From UBA8401 sp041665525 (GTDB taxonomy: Bacteria > Bacteroidota > Ignavibacteria > UBA10030 > UBA8401), in the NCBI GenBank assembly GCA_041665525.1, contig JBAYIS010000012.1:26568-90567 (forward strand): 64,000 nucleotides of DNA, read 5' to 3'. This document shows positions 38,096 through 46,664 of the stretch, one piece after another. The position numbers and the translations under genes are program-made. The number at the start of each line of letters is the position of its first letter. Positions within the stretch are counted from its first letter, which is position 1. Under the pieces are notes generated by a model that was given only the letters and a program-made list of their open reading frames with translations, was not told the DNA's origin and did no database searches.

Positions 38096-38123
38096 AAGTC
38101 CCAATTATTTCTAATTGGGACTT
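38096..38123 (-). terminator. Terminator of tRNA-Asn
   Basis: AAGTCCCAATTA (38096-38107) and TAATTGGGACTT (38112-38123) form a perfect 12-bp stem with a 4-base loop. It starts 5 bases past the tRNA 3' end; on the minus strand CTTGTTTT follows. It also lies past the start side of res. Confidence 0.88.
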
Positions 38124-38127
38124 AAAG

Positions 38128-38199
38128 CTCCGCGGGTAGGGCTCGAACCTACAACCCCGTGATTAACAGTCACGTGCTCCGCCATTGAGCTACCGCGGA
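38128..38199 (-). tRNA. tRNA-Asn (GTT)
   Basis: On the minus strand the 7-bp acceptor stem TCCGCGG/CCGCGGA, D-arm GCTC...GAGC, anticodon arm CGTGA-CTGTTAA-TCACG with anticodon GTT, and T-arm GTAGG-TTCGAGC-CCTAC all fold correctly. The discriminator is G, and CCA is not encoded, so it is added after transcription. Confidence 0.97.
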
Positions 38200-38239
38200 A
38201 TCAAAACAATTTGATCAATTGTTTAAGGTTTGGCGTATC

Positions 38240-38268
38240 AATATACCCAACAAACGGAAAAAAGTCAA
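38240..38268 (-). promoter_or_regulatory. Promoter of tRNA-Asn
   Basis: On the minus strand TTGACT (38263-38268) is followed after 17 bases by TATATT (38240-38245), about 40 bases before the tRNA. The hexamers and spacing are identical to those of the divergent clpC promoter. Confidence 0.8.
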
Positions 38269-38320
38269 CGAATTCTTGCTGTTTCGTCACTTTTTTGTGA
38301 AATACCGGATTTTCACCTTC

Positions 38321-38349
38321 TTGACTGACCTTTTGCATTTAGGTATATT
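38321..38349 (+). promoter_or_regulatory. Promoter of clpC
   Basis: TTGACT (38321-38326), 17 bases, then TATATT (38344-38349). It predicts a leader of about 130 bases before clpC. I saw no CIRCE-like inverted repeat or CtsR box in the leader. Confidence 0.75.
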
Positions 38350-38484
38350 CTAAAAAGAAAGTTCTTCAACAAAATGTCTTGCTGAACGAGTTCTAAATTT
38401 TTTTCAAAAACGCGTCAAACCATAAAAGAAACCAGCAGGGCAATTCGTCTGTTATAGTGGTAGTCAATATCAAAGGGAAAATCA

Positions 38485-40989
38485 ATGGAAGGTAACTTTT
38501 CAAATCGCGTTCAGGATGTCATTCGTCTTAGCCGCGAAGAAGCACTTCGCCTCGGCCACGATTACATCGGTACGGAACATCTGCTGCTCGGCATTATTCG
38601 GGAAGGTGAAGGGATCGCTGTGAAGATCCTCCGCAATCTGGGATGCGATCTCTATAAATTAAAGAAAGCTGTCGAAGATACCGTCCGCACCTCTGGGGGC
38701 ACGCTGACCATCGGCAATATTCCGCTGACAAAACAGGCGGAAAAAGTTCTGAAGATCACGTATCTGGAAGCCAAATTGTACAAATCCGATGTGATCGGTA
38801 CCGAACATCTCCTCCTCTCTCTATTGCGGGATGACGACAATATCGCCGCACAGATTATGCACCAGTTTGAAGTGCATTACGATAAAGTCCGTGCGGAACT
38901 GGACAATATCATCAGCGGAAAGCCGTCAACACCCCCCGCTGCCGGCGCGCAGCCGCAGGAAAAGAAACAGGAAAAATCAAAAACACCGGTGCTCGATAAT
39001 TTTGGCCGGGATCTGACTAAACTGGCATCAGAATCGAAGCTCGACCCCGTTGTGGGACGCGAAAAAGAGATCGAACGCGTTGCTCAGGTTCTCTCCCGCA
39101 GAAAGAAGAATAATCCGGTGCTGATCGGTGAACCAGGCGTCGGCAAGACGGCAATCGCCGAAGGACTTGCATTACGCATCATTAACAAGAAAGTCTCCCG
39201 CGTGCTGCACGATAAACGAGTCGTCACGCTGGATCTTGCTGCATTGGTCGCCGGAACAAAGTACCGCGGACAGTTCGAAGAGCGGATGAAAGCGGTGATG
39301 AACGAACTGGAAAAAGCGAAAGATGTTATTCTGTTCATCGATGAACTGCACACCATCGTCGGTGCCGGCGGAGCATCCGGTTCGCTCGACGCATCTAACA
39401 TGTTCAAGCCGGCATTGTCCCGGGGCGAATTGCAGTGCATCGGCGCAACCACATTGGACGAGTACCGTCAGTTTATCGAAAAGGACGGCGCTCTCGACCG
39501 CCGGTTCCAGAAAATCATGATCGATCCCGCCAGCGTGGATGACACCATCCAGATACTGGCAAACATCAAGGATAAATACGAACAGCATCACGGCGTCCAT
39601 TATACGGACAAAGCGATCGTCGCGGCGGTCAAACTGAGCGACCGTTACATCACTGACCGCAATCTGCCGGACAAGGCGATCGACGTGCTGGACGAAGCGG
39701 GCGCACGCGTCCATTTGGCGAATATCGTCGTGCCGCAAGAGATCCTGAAACTGGAAGAAGAGATTGAAAAAATCAAACTATCCAAGAATAGCGTCGTAAA
39801 GAGCCAGAATTTTGAAGAAGCTGCTCGGTTACGCGACCTGGAAAAGAAACTCTTGAGCGATCTGGAAATTGCCAAACGGGAATGGGAATTGAAATCGCAG
39901 GCGATGGTGTACGAGGTGAGCGAGGACCATATGTCCGATGTCGTCGCGATGATGACCAGTATTCCAGTAAACAAGATCGCAGAAGGTGAAACACAAAAAC
40001 TGCTGAAGATGGATTCCGCATTGAAGAACATCATCATCGGCCAGGACGAAGCGATTGAGAAATTGACGAAGGCGATCCGACGTGCACGTTCAGGCTTAAA
40101 GGATCCGAAACGTCCGATCGGTTCATTCATTTTTCTCGGACCGACCGGCGTTGGAAAGACCGAACTCGCGAAAACACTTGCACGGTATCTGTTCGATTCT
40201 GAAGATTCTCTTATCCGTGTGGATATGAGCGAATACATGGAAAAATTCTCCGTATCGCGTCTTGTCGGCGCTCCTCCCGGTTATGTGGGATACGAAGAAG
40301 GAGGACAATTAACAGAGAAGGTCCGCCGCAAACCGTATTCGGTGGTACTGCTGGATGAAATCGAAAAAGCACATCCGGATGTCTTCAACATACTTCTGCA
40401 GGTGTTGGATGATGGTCAGTTGACAGATTCACTCGGCCGCAAGGTCGATTTCAAGAATACGATTTTGATCATGACCTCCAATATCGGCGCTCGGGACATT
40501 AAAGTGTCTAAAGGATTCGGTTTCGGTGAAGAGAATATCGGTGATAAGTACAAGCATATGAAGGACACGATCGACGAAGCGGTGAAGCGGGTATTCAATC
40601 CCGAATTCCTGAACCGCATTGACGACACAATCGTCTTCCATCAGTTGAACAAAGAAGACATCACCAGAATCATCGACCTGCAGGTGAAGGAACTTTTCAA
40701 GCGTATGAGCACGATGAACATTTCCATCGAACTCACAAAGCAGGCAAAGGAATTTCTTGCGGAAAAAGGATACGACCAGCTCTATGGTGCACGTCCGCTG
40801 CGGCGCGCACTCCAGAAATATGTGGAAGATCCTGTCGCGGAAGAAATCCTGAAAGGAACCTTCACAGAAGGAAGTGTTATTAAAGTGAAACTGAATAAGA
40901 AAAAAGATGAGCTGACCTTCAACTCCGGTTCACAGCCCGATGACGGCGGCGAAGCGCCGGAAGAACTGAAACAGGAAGGTGTCGCGTAA
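38485..40989 (+). CDS. clpC: ClpC AAA+ protease unfoldase
   Basis: This HSP100 ATPase unfolds proteins and feeds them to ClpP. Its 834 residues show the full ClpC layout: two N-terminal Clp repeats (residues 3-75 and ~80-145), AAA-1 with Walker A GEPGVGKT (215-222) and Walker B VILFIDELHT, a middle domain with a UVR-like stretch (QNFEEAARLRDLEKKL, ~445), and AAA-2 with GPTGVGKT (552-559) and VVLLDEIEKAHPDVFN. The arginine-finger region and C-terminal D2-small domain are intact. AAAGGG lies upstream of the ATG. clpP and the ctsR-mcsAB genes are not adjacent. It is a single-gene unit between its own promoter and terminator. Confidence 0.97.
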   Translation: MEGNFSNRVQDVIRLSREEALRLGHDYIGTEHLLLGIIREGEGIAVKILRNLGCDLYKLKKAVEDTVRTSGGTLTIGNIPLTKQAEKVLKITYLEAKLYKSDVIGTEHLLLSLLRDDDNIAAQIMHQFEVHYDKVRAELDNIISGKPSTPPAAGAQPQEKKQEKSKTPVLDNFGRDLTKLASESKLDPVVGREKEIERVAQVLSRRKKNNPVLIGEPGVGKTAIAEGLALRIINKKVSRVLHDKRVVTLDLAALVAGTKYRGQFEERMKAVMNELEKAKDVILFIDELHTIVGAGGASGSLDASNMFKPALSRGELQCIGATTLDEYRQFIEKDGALDRRFQKIMIDPASVDDTIQILANIKDKYEQHHGVHYTDKAIVAAVKLSDRYITDRNLPDKAIDVLDEAGARVHLANIVVPQEILKLEEEIEKIKLSKNSVVKSQNFEEAARLRDLEKKLLSDLEIAKREWELKSQAMVYEVSEDHMSDVVAMMTSIPVNKIAEGETQKLLKMDSALKNIIIGQDEAIEKLTKAIRRARSGLKDPKRPIGSFIFLGPTGVGKTELAKTLARYLFDSEDSLIRVDMSEYMEKFSVSRLVGAPPGYVGYEEGGQLTEKVRRKPYSVVLLDEIEKAHPDVFNILLQVLDDGQLTDSLGRKVDFKNTILIMTSNIGARDIKVSKGFGFGEENIGDKYKHMKDTIDEAVKRVFNPEFLNRIDDTIVFHQLNKEDITRIIDLQVKELFKRMSTMNISIELTKQAKEFLAEKGYDQLYGARPLRRALQKYVEDPVAEEILKGTFTEGSVIKVKLNKKKDELTFNSGSQPDDGGEAPEELKQEGVA

Positions 40990-41014
40990 AGCAGTTGATG
41001 CACTCAAAAATGAA

Positions 41015-41043
41015 AAACCCAATCAGCGTTGATTGGGTTTTTC
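41015..41043 (+). terminator. Terminator of clpC
   Basis: AAACCCAATCA (41015-41025) and TGATTGGGTTT (41030-41040) form an 11-bp perfect stem with a 4-base loop, followed by TTCTGTTTTA. Confidence 0.9.
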
Positions 41044-41072
41044 TGTTTTAACATTCTCCGTGTTCTCCGTGG

Positions 41073-41147
41073 TCAGGCTTTGCTTGTCTGCCGATAGAAT
41101 GTAATCAAATCCGTATTCACCGGCGTGCCGCCGCTCTGCCGAATAAG
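41073..41147 (-). pseudogene. C-terminal fragment of a DinB-like gene
   Basis: The minus strand reads LIRQSGGTPVNTDLITFYRQ then TSKA and a TGA stop. This matches the last ~20 residues of the intact DinB-like protein at 46665-47162 (LVRQSGGTPINTDLITFYRQ) nearly perfectly at DNA level. Similarity stops abruptly just before LIRQ. It is a leftover of a duplicated or deleted paralogue lying between clpC and the Yip1-like gene. Confidence 0.8.
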
Positions 41148-41199
41148 TGCAAACGAACGGTTTGTGACTCTCTAATCATACTAAGCGTGATCTTCGAAC

Positions 41200-41922
41200 T
41201 CACCTTCCGCTCATTTTCATAAACTCCGTTGAAATGATCGAGATCATCACTTGAAAACCGATTCCTAGCAACCAAATACCGGAGACAATGACAAAGGCCT
41301 TCCATCGCCGTAATGTACTAATCGTAGCCAATCCCTCCGTGAGCACAGTGACATACCAAATAACAAAAATATTGACATTGCTGGCAATAGTGAAAAGAAC
41401 TATGTGCTCCGGCCAATTAGGTAACAACAGTTCAAGACCAATAGGAAGATGCAAGTCCCAGAATGTATGCATATTCTCAATCCCTTTGCAATACAAGAAA
41501 AACAGCTTTATATAATCTTTCAGCACAAGGATAAATTCGACATATACTGTTGCAGAAAAATACATTGTATAATGTAATCGGGTTTTCCGGAATGCCATAT
41601 CCCCAATAAGCATCAAACACGCAATTACTGCCACTCTTACAAATGTTGGAACTGGGGCCAACAGCTTTAAGATAAAAGATAATGCGCCAAATTGAGAAAC
41701 TGTTTCTCTCGCTCTTGTTTCTCCCATTTGCTCCGTAAGAGAAGTAACAATAATGTGCTTCTTATAGGGGGAGATCAATTCACCACTCAGCAAGGTGAGA
41801 AGAATAAGTATGATCACCGGAATGACGAGTGACGAACCAACTTTTAGATGATGAAAAGTCGCAGCAGGTCGATAGAATATTCCAGTGAGTAAAGCGATCT
41901 GTCGGTGGAAGGGTGGATTCAT
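41200..41922 (-). CDS. Yip1-like polytopic membrane protein
   Basis: This 240-residue protein has five to six TM helices and resembles bacterial YIP1-domain proteins. A short cytoplasmic start carries the family-typical LTGIFYRPAATFHHLK segment (the equivalent of 'pxxxfxxl' before TM1); TM1 is PVIILILLTLL and the last is GIWLLGIGFQVMISII. Function is unknown; bacterial family members often sit near envelope or transport genes. It is on the same strand and 86 bases downstream of the DUF5686 gene, so it may belong to that operon. Confidence 0.65.
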   Translation of the reverse strand: MNPPFHRQIALLTGIFYRPAATFHHLKVGSSLVIPVIILILLTLLSGELISPYKKHIIVTSLTEQMGETRARETVSQFGALSFILKLLAPVPTFVRVAVIACLMLIGDMAFRKTRLHYTMYFSATVYVEFILVLKDYIKLFFLYCKGIENMHTFWDLHLPIGLELLLPNWPEHIVLFTIASNVNIFVIWYVTVLTEGLATISTLRRWKAFVIVSGIWLLGIGFQVMISIISTEFMKMSGR

Positions 41923-42008
41923 AACGTCACATTTGTAATAATAACCGCTATCGAATAATGTCAGGATTTGCTCCGAGAACGGAGGCGTAATATCTTCATG
42001 TGCGTCTT

Positions 42009-44321
42009 TTAGAGAAAACTCGTACAGGTAAGAACATATCGTGGTTGAGGAATCGATGCATACGAAATATCGATTCTGAATAAATCTGCCACACGTCCAA
42101 GCCCCAGAGTATATTCCATATATTTTCGCAAAGAAGATCCGTTATTTCCACTGTTGGATACGGAGCCTGCGGTACTAATATCGCAGTATGCCACTCGAGT
42201 GATGATATCCAACGGTATTGAAGAAAGTCCTAATAAGACAAACGGAATACTTCTAAAATTATGTTCAATGCCAATCGCCAATAAACGATTTCCTGTGAAA
42301 TCTCCGGGTTTTAACGTCCGAAAGGAAGGCGGATAAGCATAACCGGATAACGGAGCTTCTATTCCAAAGATCTTTTGCGGCGGAAGGTTTCCTGTCGCAT
42401 ATCCCGCGGTAAGCATAATGCCCAAATAGGGATTGAATAATCTCGATGCGCCCATCGTCGGAATTCGAACTTCGGCATCCGCGTACAGGGAAGTGAAATA
42501 CTGTTTCTTCATATCCATCGAACGTTCACACCGTATTCTCCATGTATTTTTTGGCTCTGTAAATCCTGTCGTATCCGATTCCTGACGCCGAAATAGTTCT
42601 ATAACTGTAGAGAAATATCTTCCTTCGCGTATCGATGGATTTTCTCGAAATCGGGATAGCTGAAAGATCGAGTTAAACGAGACATCGGTGTTTTTAAAGG
42701 CAGAAGAATGCACCTCGTTCTGCACACTTGTTTCCAGAACGACATCTCCCGGAAACGTTATGGAGAAAAAAATGCGGTAACCGTGAGACAAATAATAGTT
42801 GAAATAATCTTCGCCGTCGAACAGTGCAGCCGCGGAATTTGTCAACGAATTGATCCGGTAATTTACAGGAAATGTCCCGATCCACCGGTGGTACTCACAC
42901 CCAATAGCAATAGATGTAGCCGCATCCCATCGGAAAGTCGGCCTGATGATGTATTTGATCATGCGATCTGCAAATCCATAACCGAGTCTAACGAAAGGAT
43001 AAAATCCGAATGCCGCCTCCTTCGCCATCATTCCTCCGATAAACAATCCCTCCGCACGATTGTAGCGGATATCGATATTCTCGGTCCACCGCTCCACCAT
43101 CTTGATATATTTTGGTACTCCAAACGCTGCAGGATGCTGCTTAACAAGATCATCGATCTTTTTATAGGAGGATATTTCAAGTGTCGTGAGAGGAAAAACA
43201 ACTGGGTATCCCCCGTTTTCCAATACATTGTCCTTGTTGGCTAGCGCAGGCATCGTTTTTTTCAGTGCAGTTGAGGAACTGTCGTTTGTGGGAGTGAAAT
43301 TGTATTCATAACTTATCACTGACTTACGATAGTTCAGCGGACGTGAATGGACAAGACTAAAAATTCGGTATCGTACTTTGGCATAGACATGATATTCCAA
43401 CGGCATCCAAAACTTTTTTTCATATATCGCATATTGCTGAGAGATCACCACGCTATCAATCGTTATTAACGGAATTTGAAACATCGAATTCACTGAGACA
43501 TTGATGGTTTGCAAGTAAAATCCAGAATCTGTAAGTGTAATTGTTCCCCGAAATAACGGTTGTACATTCGATAATGGAATGATCTCTATATCGTAGAATA
43601 CCTGATGACTGACAGTGGAAGAACGGATTAATCGGTAATCATAAAATTGAAATGCATTTTCGGACAAGGGACCAATAAATGAATATCCCATATACTTAAT
43701 CGTATCATCATAAAAGTCTAGATAATCCCTCACCAATGCAAATTGGATCTCCTCAGGAAGATTACTGCTTTGTCTTCTCCATAGAACTTCTTCTTGAAGT
43801 GAATCTGGTAATTGATACCTTACCTTGCAATAAGCTTCCGAAATTACACTAAGAAGCGTATCAGAACCAAATGATTCCTTGATATAGACCTTAGCATCGT
43901 AGTTTTCCATCATTTTACGCCGTTTCTTTTTATTTTCAATCGCCTCTCTAATTATATCGAATGCTGGATCTTCGCTTCCAACGATTACTTCCGTTAGTTC
44001 AATCTCACTCTGTTGTAGAGATATATCCAAGTATTGTTTTTCTCCCAATCCAATCCTGACGGTCCGCGACCGATACCCAATGTAACTGTATGTGATACTG
44101 CATGTATCATTCGTTACTACTAATTCATAGTTACCCGATCCGTCACAAATGGTACCATAGCCGGAATGATCAATTCTCACTGTCGCATACGGCAATACAT
44201 TACCTTTGCCATCGTTGACTATTCCTTTTACTATACGATCGTTTCCCTGAGCAGACAGGACGCAAAAATTGATAAGAAGTAAAAAATATTTTTTCATAGA
44301 GAAAATAGAGGACTGATGCAT
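42009..44321 (-). CDS. DUF5686/carboxypeptidase-regulatory-like outer-membrane protein
   Basis: This 770-residue protein has a signal peptide after a short leader, a CarboxypepD_reg-like beta-sandwich (residues ~25-105; VKGIVNDGKGNVLPYATVRI) and a long DUF5686-type region whose alternating strands suggest an outer-membrane barrel. The VGSEDPAFDIIREAIENKK stretch is typical of the family. The start is the ATG at 44321, four bases after AGGAGG (44326-44331); the open frame extends further upstream but would run into the peptide gene's stop. It follows the small peptide gene by 38 bases, so the two are probably co-expressed. It could be the exporter, receptor or anchor for that peptide, which is inference only. 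Confidence 0.8.
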   Translation of the reverse strand: MHQSSIFSMKKYFLLLINFCVLSAQGNDRIVKGIVNDGKGNVLPYATVRIDHSGYGTICDGSGNYELVVTNDTCSITYSYIGYRSRTVRIGLGEKQYLDISLQQSEIELTEVIVGSEDPAFDIIREAIENKKKRRKMMENYDAKVYIKESFGSDTLLSVISEAYCKVRYQLPDSLQEEVLWRRQSSNLPEEIQFALVRDYLDFYDDTIKYMGYSFIGPLSENAFQFYDYRLIRSSTVSHQVFYDIEIIPLSNVQPLFRGTITLTDSGFYLQTINVSVNSMFQIPLITIDSVVISQQYAIYEKKFWMPLEYHVYAKVRYRIFSLVHSRPLNYRKSVISYEYNFTPTNDSSSTALKKTMPALANKDNVLENGGYPVVFPLTTLEISSYKKIDDLVKQHPAAFGVPKYIKMVERWTENIDIRYNRAEGLFIGGMMAKEAAFGFYPFVRLGYGFADRMIKYIIRPTFRWDAATSIAIGCEYHRWIGTFPVNYRINSLTNSAAALFDGEDYFNYYLSHGYRIFFSITFPGDVVLETSVQNEVHSSAFKNTDVSFNSIFQLSRFRENPSIREGRYFSTVIELFRRQESDTTGFTEPKNTWRIRCERSMDMKKQYFTSLYADAEVRIPTMGASRLFNPYLGIMLTAGYATGNLPPQKIFGIEAPLSGYAYPPSFRTLKPGDFTGNRLLAIGIEHNFRSIPFVLLGLSSIPLDIITRVAYCDISTAGSVSNSGNNGSSLRKYMEYTLGLGRVADLFRIDISYASIPQPRYVLTCTSFL

Positions 44322-44359
44322 CAGCCCTCCTGTGTGTATAGAACGATTCAATAATGATA

Positions 44360-44611
44360 TTACAGAGTAAGACATCCCGCTGTCAGCGCCATGCACAGAA
44401 TATCTGCCCACCACCCCTCGGTACTGGCCAAACATTCTGCCAATAATGCCGTGCAGGCTATAATATTAACTACTGGTAAACCGCCTATAGTCTGTTCCAT
44501 TTGATGAATGCTCATCGGCTGCGCCTGACCCGCGTTTACAACAACCGGACTTACCACTGATAGCATCGCCAATACAACAAGCATGAATCCGATGAGTTTT
44601 CGCGTGTTCAT
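44360..44611 (-). CDS. Small secreted Cys-containing peptide with Gly-Gly motif
   Basis: This 83-residue product begins with a clear Sec-type signal (residues 1 to ~28, ending VVVNAGQA). Next comes MSIHQMEQTIGG, which looks like the double-glycine leader end of class II bacteriocins and peptide natural products. The remaining 39 residues are hydrophobic with four Cys and a WW pair (CTALLAEC, GWWADILCMALTAGC). The ribosome site AGGAGGAAAT directly before the ATG is among the strongest in the window. It lies between a secreted 170-residue protein and the DUF5686 gene. It could be a bacteriocin-like or signalling peptide precursor; no family is recognised for certain and no peptidase-type ABC exporter is nearby. 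Confidence 0.7.
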   Translation of the reverse strand: MNTRKLIGFMLVVLAMLSVVSPVVVNAGQAQPMSIHQMEQTIGGLPVVNIIACTALLAECLASTEGWWADILCMALTAGCLTL

Positions 44612-44762
44612 ATTTCCTCCTGTTAATGATTAATGGATTAATTTCTTGATTCCTAAAGCTGTCCGCCATTCCTTCAATAAAACTGCTTTTTCAATATGTA
44701 AGGACAGATCACATACTGGCAAACGGTTTTTTTGAGTAATAGCCAATAGGATCAAGAAAGGG

Positions 44763-45275
44763 TTATTTTTTTGTATATGTCACTACTAGCGTCTGCGCCT
44801 CCTTTCCTGACTGAAGTGCAGTAATTCTTCTTCCATCAAATGACCACTTCCTGAGGAGGCCGAAGAGAGGGATATCTCGTTCCTCATACGATGATCCTAA
44901 TCGGACACCAAGATCATCCCAAATCATTTTTACACGATTTCCAAATACTTTGTTTTTTTCCTCAGATGATTCACCAATAATCAATTGAATGGAATTTAAT
45001 GTAGAATCGGATTGAAAGAATGATAGACGAATAAGTGCATCCGGCGCCACCACCGTGTCGATAAACATCATTGTGAGCATTCCCTTCGATTGTGCAGCCA
45101 GAGCAGTTTTCAATGTATCATTTTCAAACTGTTTCCATGTCGCAAATCCTTTCATATCTTTCAGCTTCATCCCAAACGTCAATCGCTCATGATTATATTT
45201 TGGCAATGGAACTATCTGCGCCTGGCTTACTTGGAGTAATAACATTACGAAAGAATAATACTTTAGCATTTTCAT
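44763..45275 (-). CDS. Secreted 170-residue protein of unknown function
   Basis: I do not recognise a family. The first ~19 residues are a Sec signal (FVMLLLQVSQAQ), so it is periplasmic or secreted. The body is mixed alpha/beta with no Cys after the signal, and includes GMLTMMFIDTVV, ALIRLSFFQSDSTL and WSFDGRRITALQSG. GAGGAG stands 5 bases before the ATG. It sits between the thioredoxin-like gene and the Gly-Gly peptide gene on the same strand, 151 bases before the latter, and probably belongs to the same functional set. Confidence 0.7.
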   Translation of the reverse strand: MKMLKYYSFVMLLLQVSQAQIVPLPKYNHERLTFGMKLKDMKGFATWKQFENDTLKTALAAQSKGMLTMMFIDTVVAPDALIRLSFFQSDSTLNSIQLIIGESSEEKNKVFGNRVKMIWDDLGVRLGSSYEERDIPLFGLLRKWSFDGRRITALQSGKEAQTLVVTYTKK

Positions 45276-45436
45276 TCTTCTCCTCTATAGTATTTTAAAT
45301 TATGGAAGATCATCGTTTCTCCTTTTTTATATCCTCATATTTATTCTATCGCTGTACTATTCTCCATAGCAACAATGCCCATAAATAAATCCTTAATGAT
45401 TATTTCATTGTGGCATCAGAAAAACTCTAGAATGAT

Positions 45437-45620
45437 GTCATTGCTCCAAAGAAGTCCCTTCGGGATAAGACGTTTTTTGTCAAAGTCCCGCTGTACGGGA
45501 TTCCATACAGCGGAGCAATCTTGTTTTTCGTCTGTTTTAAGCAGATTGTCCCGCTTTTTGGATTCCGCTCTTGCGGGATTCAAAAAGTCGGAACGTCGTT
45601 GCTTCGCTCCTCGCAATGAC
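45437..45620. repeat. GTCATTGC/GCAATGAC palindromic element (184 bp)
   Basis: GTCATTGC (45437-45444) and GCAATGAC (45613-45620) are the same terminal inverted repeats as the element at 55516-55652. The interior is a series of smaller inverted repeats (CCCGCTGTACGGG-like, GAAGTCCCTTC, GATTCCGC/GCGGGATTC). The right end read on the minus strand is GTCATTGCGAGGAGCGAAGC. It lies inside the peptide locus, between the thioredoxin-like and 170-residue genes. Confidence 0.8.
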
Positions 45621-45638
45621 TTTTTCAGAAGTCTCTTA

Positions 45639-46199
45639 TTATTGATTTTTCGTATTACCTGTTCTTTGAAAGAGATTCAACAATTCAGCGAGTTGTTCAT
45701 TTTTAATCTCACCTGTTCTGTATTCGGTCAGCACTTTACTCGCATCAATAAAGAATATTGCGGGTACTACACTTACTTTATACAACTTCCGCACGTTTCC
45801 TATCGTATCGAGCAATATAGGTACTGAAAGATTGTTGCGCATAATAAATTCACGAGTCATCGACATCGTTCCATTCGAAATTGCATATAGTTGGAAATAC
45901 TCTTCATATTGCTTGTATAATATTTCCAAGGAAACAAGGAGATGTTCGCAATGAGAGCATGTCGGCGAAAAAAATACGAATATCCCCTTTTGTTTTAATA
46001 AGGAGTCGGTTCTAACACATTCACCATTCATTGTAGAAATGATGGCAGAAGGGACCGTTGATCCTAACGGCAAGGGTTCCGCTATGATATAATTCTGGAC
46101 AAGATAAAAAATCATGACAGGCAATAGGATGATTCCGCAGATGATTCCTATCGAAATCTGTTGCGGAAGAGATTTTTCCCGAACCTTATATTGATCCAT
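45639..46199 (-). CDS. Membrane-anchored thioredoxin-like protein (TlpA/redoxin type)
   Basis: This 186-residue protein has one N-terminal TM helix (IGIICGIILLPVMIFYLV) and a periplasmic thioredoxin fold. The active-site motif is FFSPTCSHCEH (C-x2-C), and the cis-Pro loop is VSVVPAIFFID, both intact. TlpA-like proteins reduce or shuffle disulfides outside the cytoplasm. Its position as first gene before a Cys-containing secreted peptide suggests it handles that peptide's disulfides, which is inference. A TATATT element lies about 28 bases upstream of the start. A palindromic repeat follows the gene. Confidence 0.85.
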   Translation of the reverse strand: MDQYKVREKSLPQQISIGIICGIILLPVMIFYLVQNYIIAEPLPLGSTVPSAIISTMNGECVRTDSLLKQKGIFVFFSPTCSHCEHLLVSLEILYKQYEEYFQLYAISNGTMSMTREFIMRNNLSVPILLDTIGNVRKLYKVSVVPAIFFIDASKVLTEYRTGEIKNEQLAELLNLFQRTGNTKNQ

Positions 46200-46664
46200 C
46201 TAATTCACTCATAGATGTTGTTGTCGAATATATCTCAATAACGAGATTTGCATTAAATCGATAGCTAATCACTCAGGTTTTTTGCGGAAATTCAGAATCG
46301 TGAATTCCCACGTGAATCAATGGGACAAGGCAGAGATGTTTTTGAGATATACCGCAGTAGTATTTCTTTTTGCACAATGTAAGTCACAACTGATGCAAAT
46401 GTAAAGTATAATCCATTGGCTTTTACGGCAGGAATGTATGGCGAACCTATTTCTAAATATATCGATACACGATATATTCATCGGACTAAAAATATGAGAC
46501 ATCAGGTGTTTTTGAGAACACTATTAATGTAATGGCGAAATCAAAAATCCGGAATGTCCGATACTTCAAAAATGAGATTAAGCAGCACTTTGCTCAATTC
46601 ACAAAATAACAAAACCCAAACAACGCTGCTTGGGCTTTATCATTACTACCAATTCGTATTTTCT
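46200..46664. other. Upstream region of the peptide locus; no gene seen
   Basis: A possible -10 (TATATT on the minus strand, 46227-46232) lies close to the thioredoxin-like start; the best -35 at 17-18 bases is poor. The region is AT-rich and has one 61-codon minus-strand frame (46317-46502) with no features of a gene. Its right end carries the terminator of the DinB-like gene. Confidence 0.4.
46611..46637 (-). terminator. Terminator of the DinB-like gene
   Basis: On the minus strand AAGCCCAAGCA pairs with TTGTTTGGGTT (two G-T pairs) around a short GCG loop, followed by TTTTGTTATTTT. It begins about 28 bases after the stop codon. Confidence 0.75.

Noticed and set aside
44322..44435. N-terminal extension of the DUF5686 protein
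   Set aside because: The extra 38 codons would overlap the end of the peptide gene and have no ribosome site, while AGGAGG sits correctly before the ATG at 44321.
45416..45616. 66-codon frame through the palindromic element
   Set aside because: It is a translation of the repeat itself; the same repeat elsewhere has a different interior.
46317..46502. 61-codon minus-strand frame upstream of the thioredoxin-like gene
   Set aside because: No ribosome site, no secretion signal and composition as expected from AT-rich spacer DNA.
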